DNA of 41,603 bases from CAZNFR01 sp964572225 (GTDB lineage Bacteria; Bacteroidota; Bacteroidia; Bacteroidales; GCA-2748055), in contig CAZNFR010000027.1 in NCBI GenBank assembly GCA_964572225.1, positions 1-41,603 of the forward strand, read 5' to 3'. The translations under genes were made by a program, and so were the position numbers. The notes below the pieces were generated by a model. It did no database searches. It was not told the DNA's origin and saw only the letters and a program-made list of their open reading frames with translations. Positions 40,922 through 41,603 of this stretch are shown here, piece after piece. Every line of letters begins with the position of its first letter. Position 1 is the stretch's first letter.

Positions 40922-41603
40922 AGGAGACACTTGAAAGAAGTAACCTGGAGGTCCTGAAGGATATGGTTATCCGGGACCCCGCCGAGTATACTCCTGAAAT
41001 GATCAGGCTTAGGGATCAGTTTAGGGGAAACTTGATTTCGTATCCTCATATTTATTTAAGTTCAGGCACTTCCGGGAGGGTTGCCGGTTCCGATCTGGTT
41101 AGGGAGGAAATCAGAAATTACCTTAAGGAAAGAAAACTGGAAGCTAAGATCCATCCCCTGGGCCCATTGGGTCTGGGAAAGTCGGAGCCGGTTCTGGCGG
41201 TCCAGATTCCGGGAAAGAACCGTGTATATTTTAGGAACATTACCCCAGAGAGGGTTCATCCGGTTCTGAACGATATTCTCCATAATACCATACCTTTTGA
41301 GAACCTACTTGGACAATTGCCAATTGAGGGTTGCCAGCCCTGGAAGCAGGTGCCTCTTCTCTCGGATCATCCCTTTTTTGCTATGCAAACCCGGCATGTT
41401 TTGAACCTGTGTGGTGTGATTGATCCCTTTTCAATTGAGGAGTATATTGTTAGAGGCGGATACAGGGATTTTCTCAAATCCATTCGGCACTATACTTTTG
41501 AAGAGATAAGTGATATAGTCGAAAACAGCGAATTAAGGGGAAGGGCTGGTAGTGGCTTTCCCACGGGGAAGAAGTGGAAGATTTCCTTCAATACTCCCGC
41601 CGA
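40918..41603 (+). CDS. NuoF-like subunit, 5' part, degenerate [2Fe-2S] domain
   Basis: The reading frame runs off the window after 228 residues with no stop codon. Residues 200-220 contain SELRGRAGSGFPTGKKWK, the FMN-binding region of NuoF/HydB. The first 125 residues align by eye with the thioredoxin-like [2Fe-2S] domain of HydB, but all four cluster Cys are changed: YLSSGTSGRVAG stands for VCGGTGCRASS, and LGPLGLGKSEP for TGCFGFCEKGP. The only Cys in this part are at 139 and 165. The N-terminal cluster is therefore lost while the fold appears kept. The missing 3' part should hold the NADH site and [4Fe-4S] Cys. Confidence 0.88.
   Translation, partial: MKETLERSNLEVLKDMVIRDPAEYTPEMIRLRDQFRGNLISYPHIYLSSGTSGRVAGSDLVREEIRNYLKERKLEAKIHPLGPLGLGKSEPVLAVQIPGKNRVYFRNITPERVHPVLNDILHNTIPFENLLGQLPIEGCQPWKQVPLLSDHPFFAMQTRHVLNLCGVIDPFSIEEYIVRGGYRDFLKSIRHYTFEEISDIVENSELRGRAGSGFPTGKKWKISFNTPA

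Noticed and set aside
1..41603. CRISPR arrays, insertion sequences, prophage or integrase genes
   Set aside because: No regular repeat-spacer pattern, no transposase or integrase motifs and no terminal inverted repeats flanking a gene were found. The cyd and hydrogenase blocks may be accessory, but no mobile-element signature marks them.

Overview
The window reads as a chromosomal segment of a strictly or facultatively anaerobic member of the Bacteroidota, probably Bacteroidales or a relative. The supporting signs are the order tRNA-Trp, secE, nusG, rplKAJL, rpoBC followed by a DUF3467 gene, an S46 dipeptidyl-peptidase, TAnnTTTG-type -7 promoter boxes, and the DUF2520/KdsC/UbiA/Maf cluster. 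Most of the sequence up to about 21 kb is ordinary vertically inherited gene content.

Layout. 1-11.8 kb (+): end of tRNA-Trp, then secE-nusG-rplKAJL-rpoBC-DUF3467, with a hairpin/T-tract attenuator between rplL and rpoB and a clean terminator after the DUF3467 gene. 11.8-15.6 kb (+): its own promoter, then etfB-etfA-acyl-CoA dehydrogenase. 15.8-19.2 kb (+): a hypothetical protein, a DUF2520 Rossmann protein, a KdsC-like HAD phosphatase, a UbiA prenyltransferase and Maf. 19.2-21.9 kb (+): a DPP11-like S46 peptidase and NikR. 21.9-24.4 kb (-): a lipoprotein, then a BlaI-like repressor with an M56 protease fused to an M23 peptidase. 24.5-26.9 kb (-): cytochrome bd oxidase cydAB.

27.2-35.9 kb (+), divergent from cydAB, is the most interesting part. 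Two paralogous DRTGG-like proteins, an RsbW/RsbT-type ATPase, a putative sensory [FeFe] hydrogenase, a PHP-domain protein and a second GHKL ATPase lead into a trimeric electron-bifurcating-type [FeFe] hydrogenase (a HydD-like thioredoxin-fold protein, then HydB, HydA, HydC). HydA keeps all H-cluster motifs. After an ABC-permease remnant and an RRM protein comes a minus-strand operon (40.2-36.9 kb): a [2Fe-2S] ferredoxin, a HydS-like Fe-S/PAS protein in which every H-cluster cysteine has been replaced, and a SpoIIE-type PP2C phosphatase. Divergent from it are a NuoE-like protein and a NuoF-like protein (cut by the window end) whose N-terminal [2Fe-2S] domain has also lost all four cysteines.

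How it may work together. The parts look like a redox or H2 signalling system built from hydrogenase-derived sensors, ATPases of the kinase type and a PP2C phosphatase, physically linked to HydABC, to cydAB and to a second NuoEF-type module. Palindromes of the form TTGTTA-N6-TAACAA, close to the operator of the NADH-sensing repressor Rex, occur in the cydA/DRTGG intergenic region, in degenerate form upstream of the hydrogenase genes, and as a 17-bp-spaced tandem pair upstream of nuoE. This suggests that all these units respond to NADH/NAD+. No STAS-domain antagonist, sigma factor, rex gene or HydEFG maturase is inside the window.
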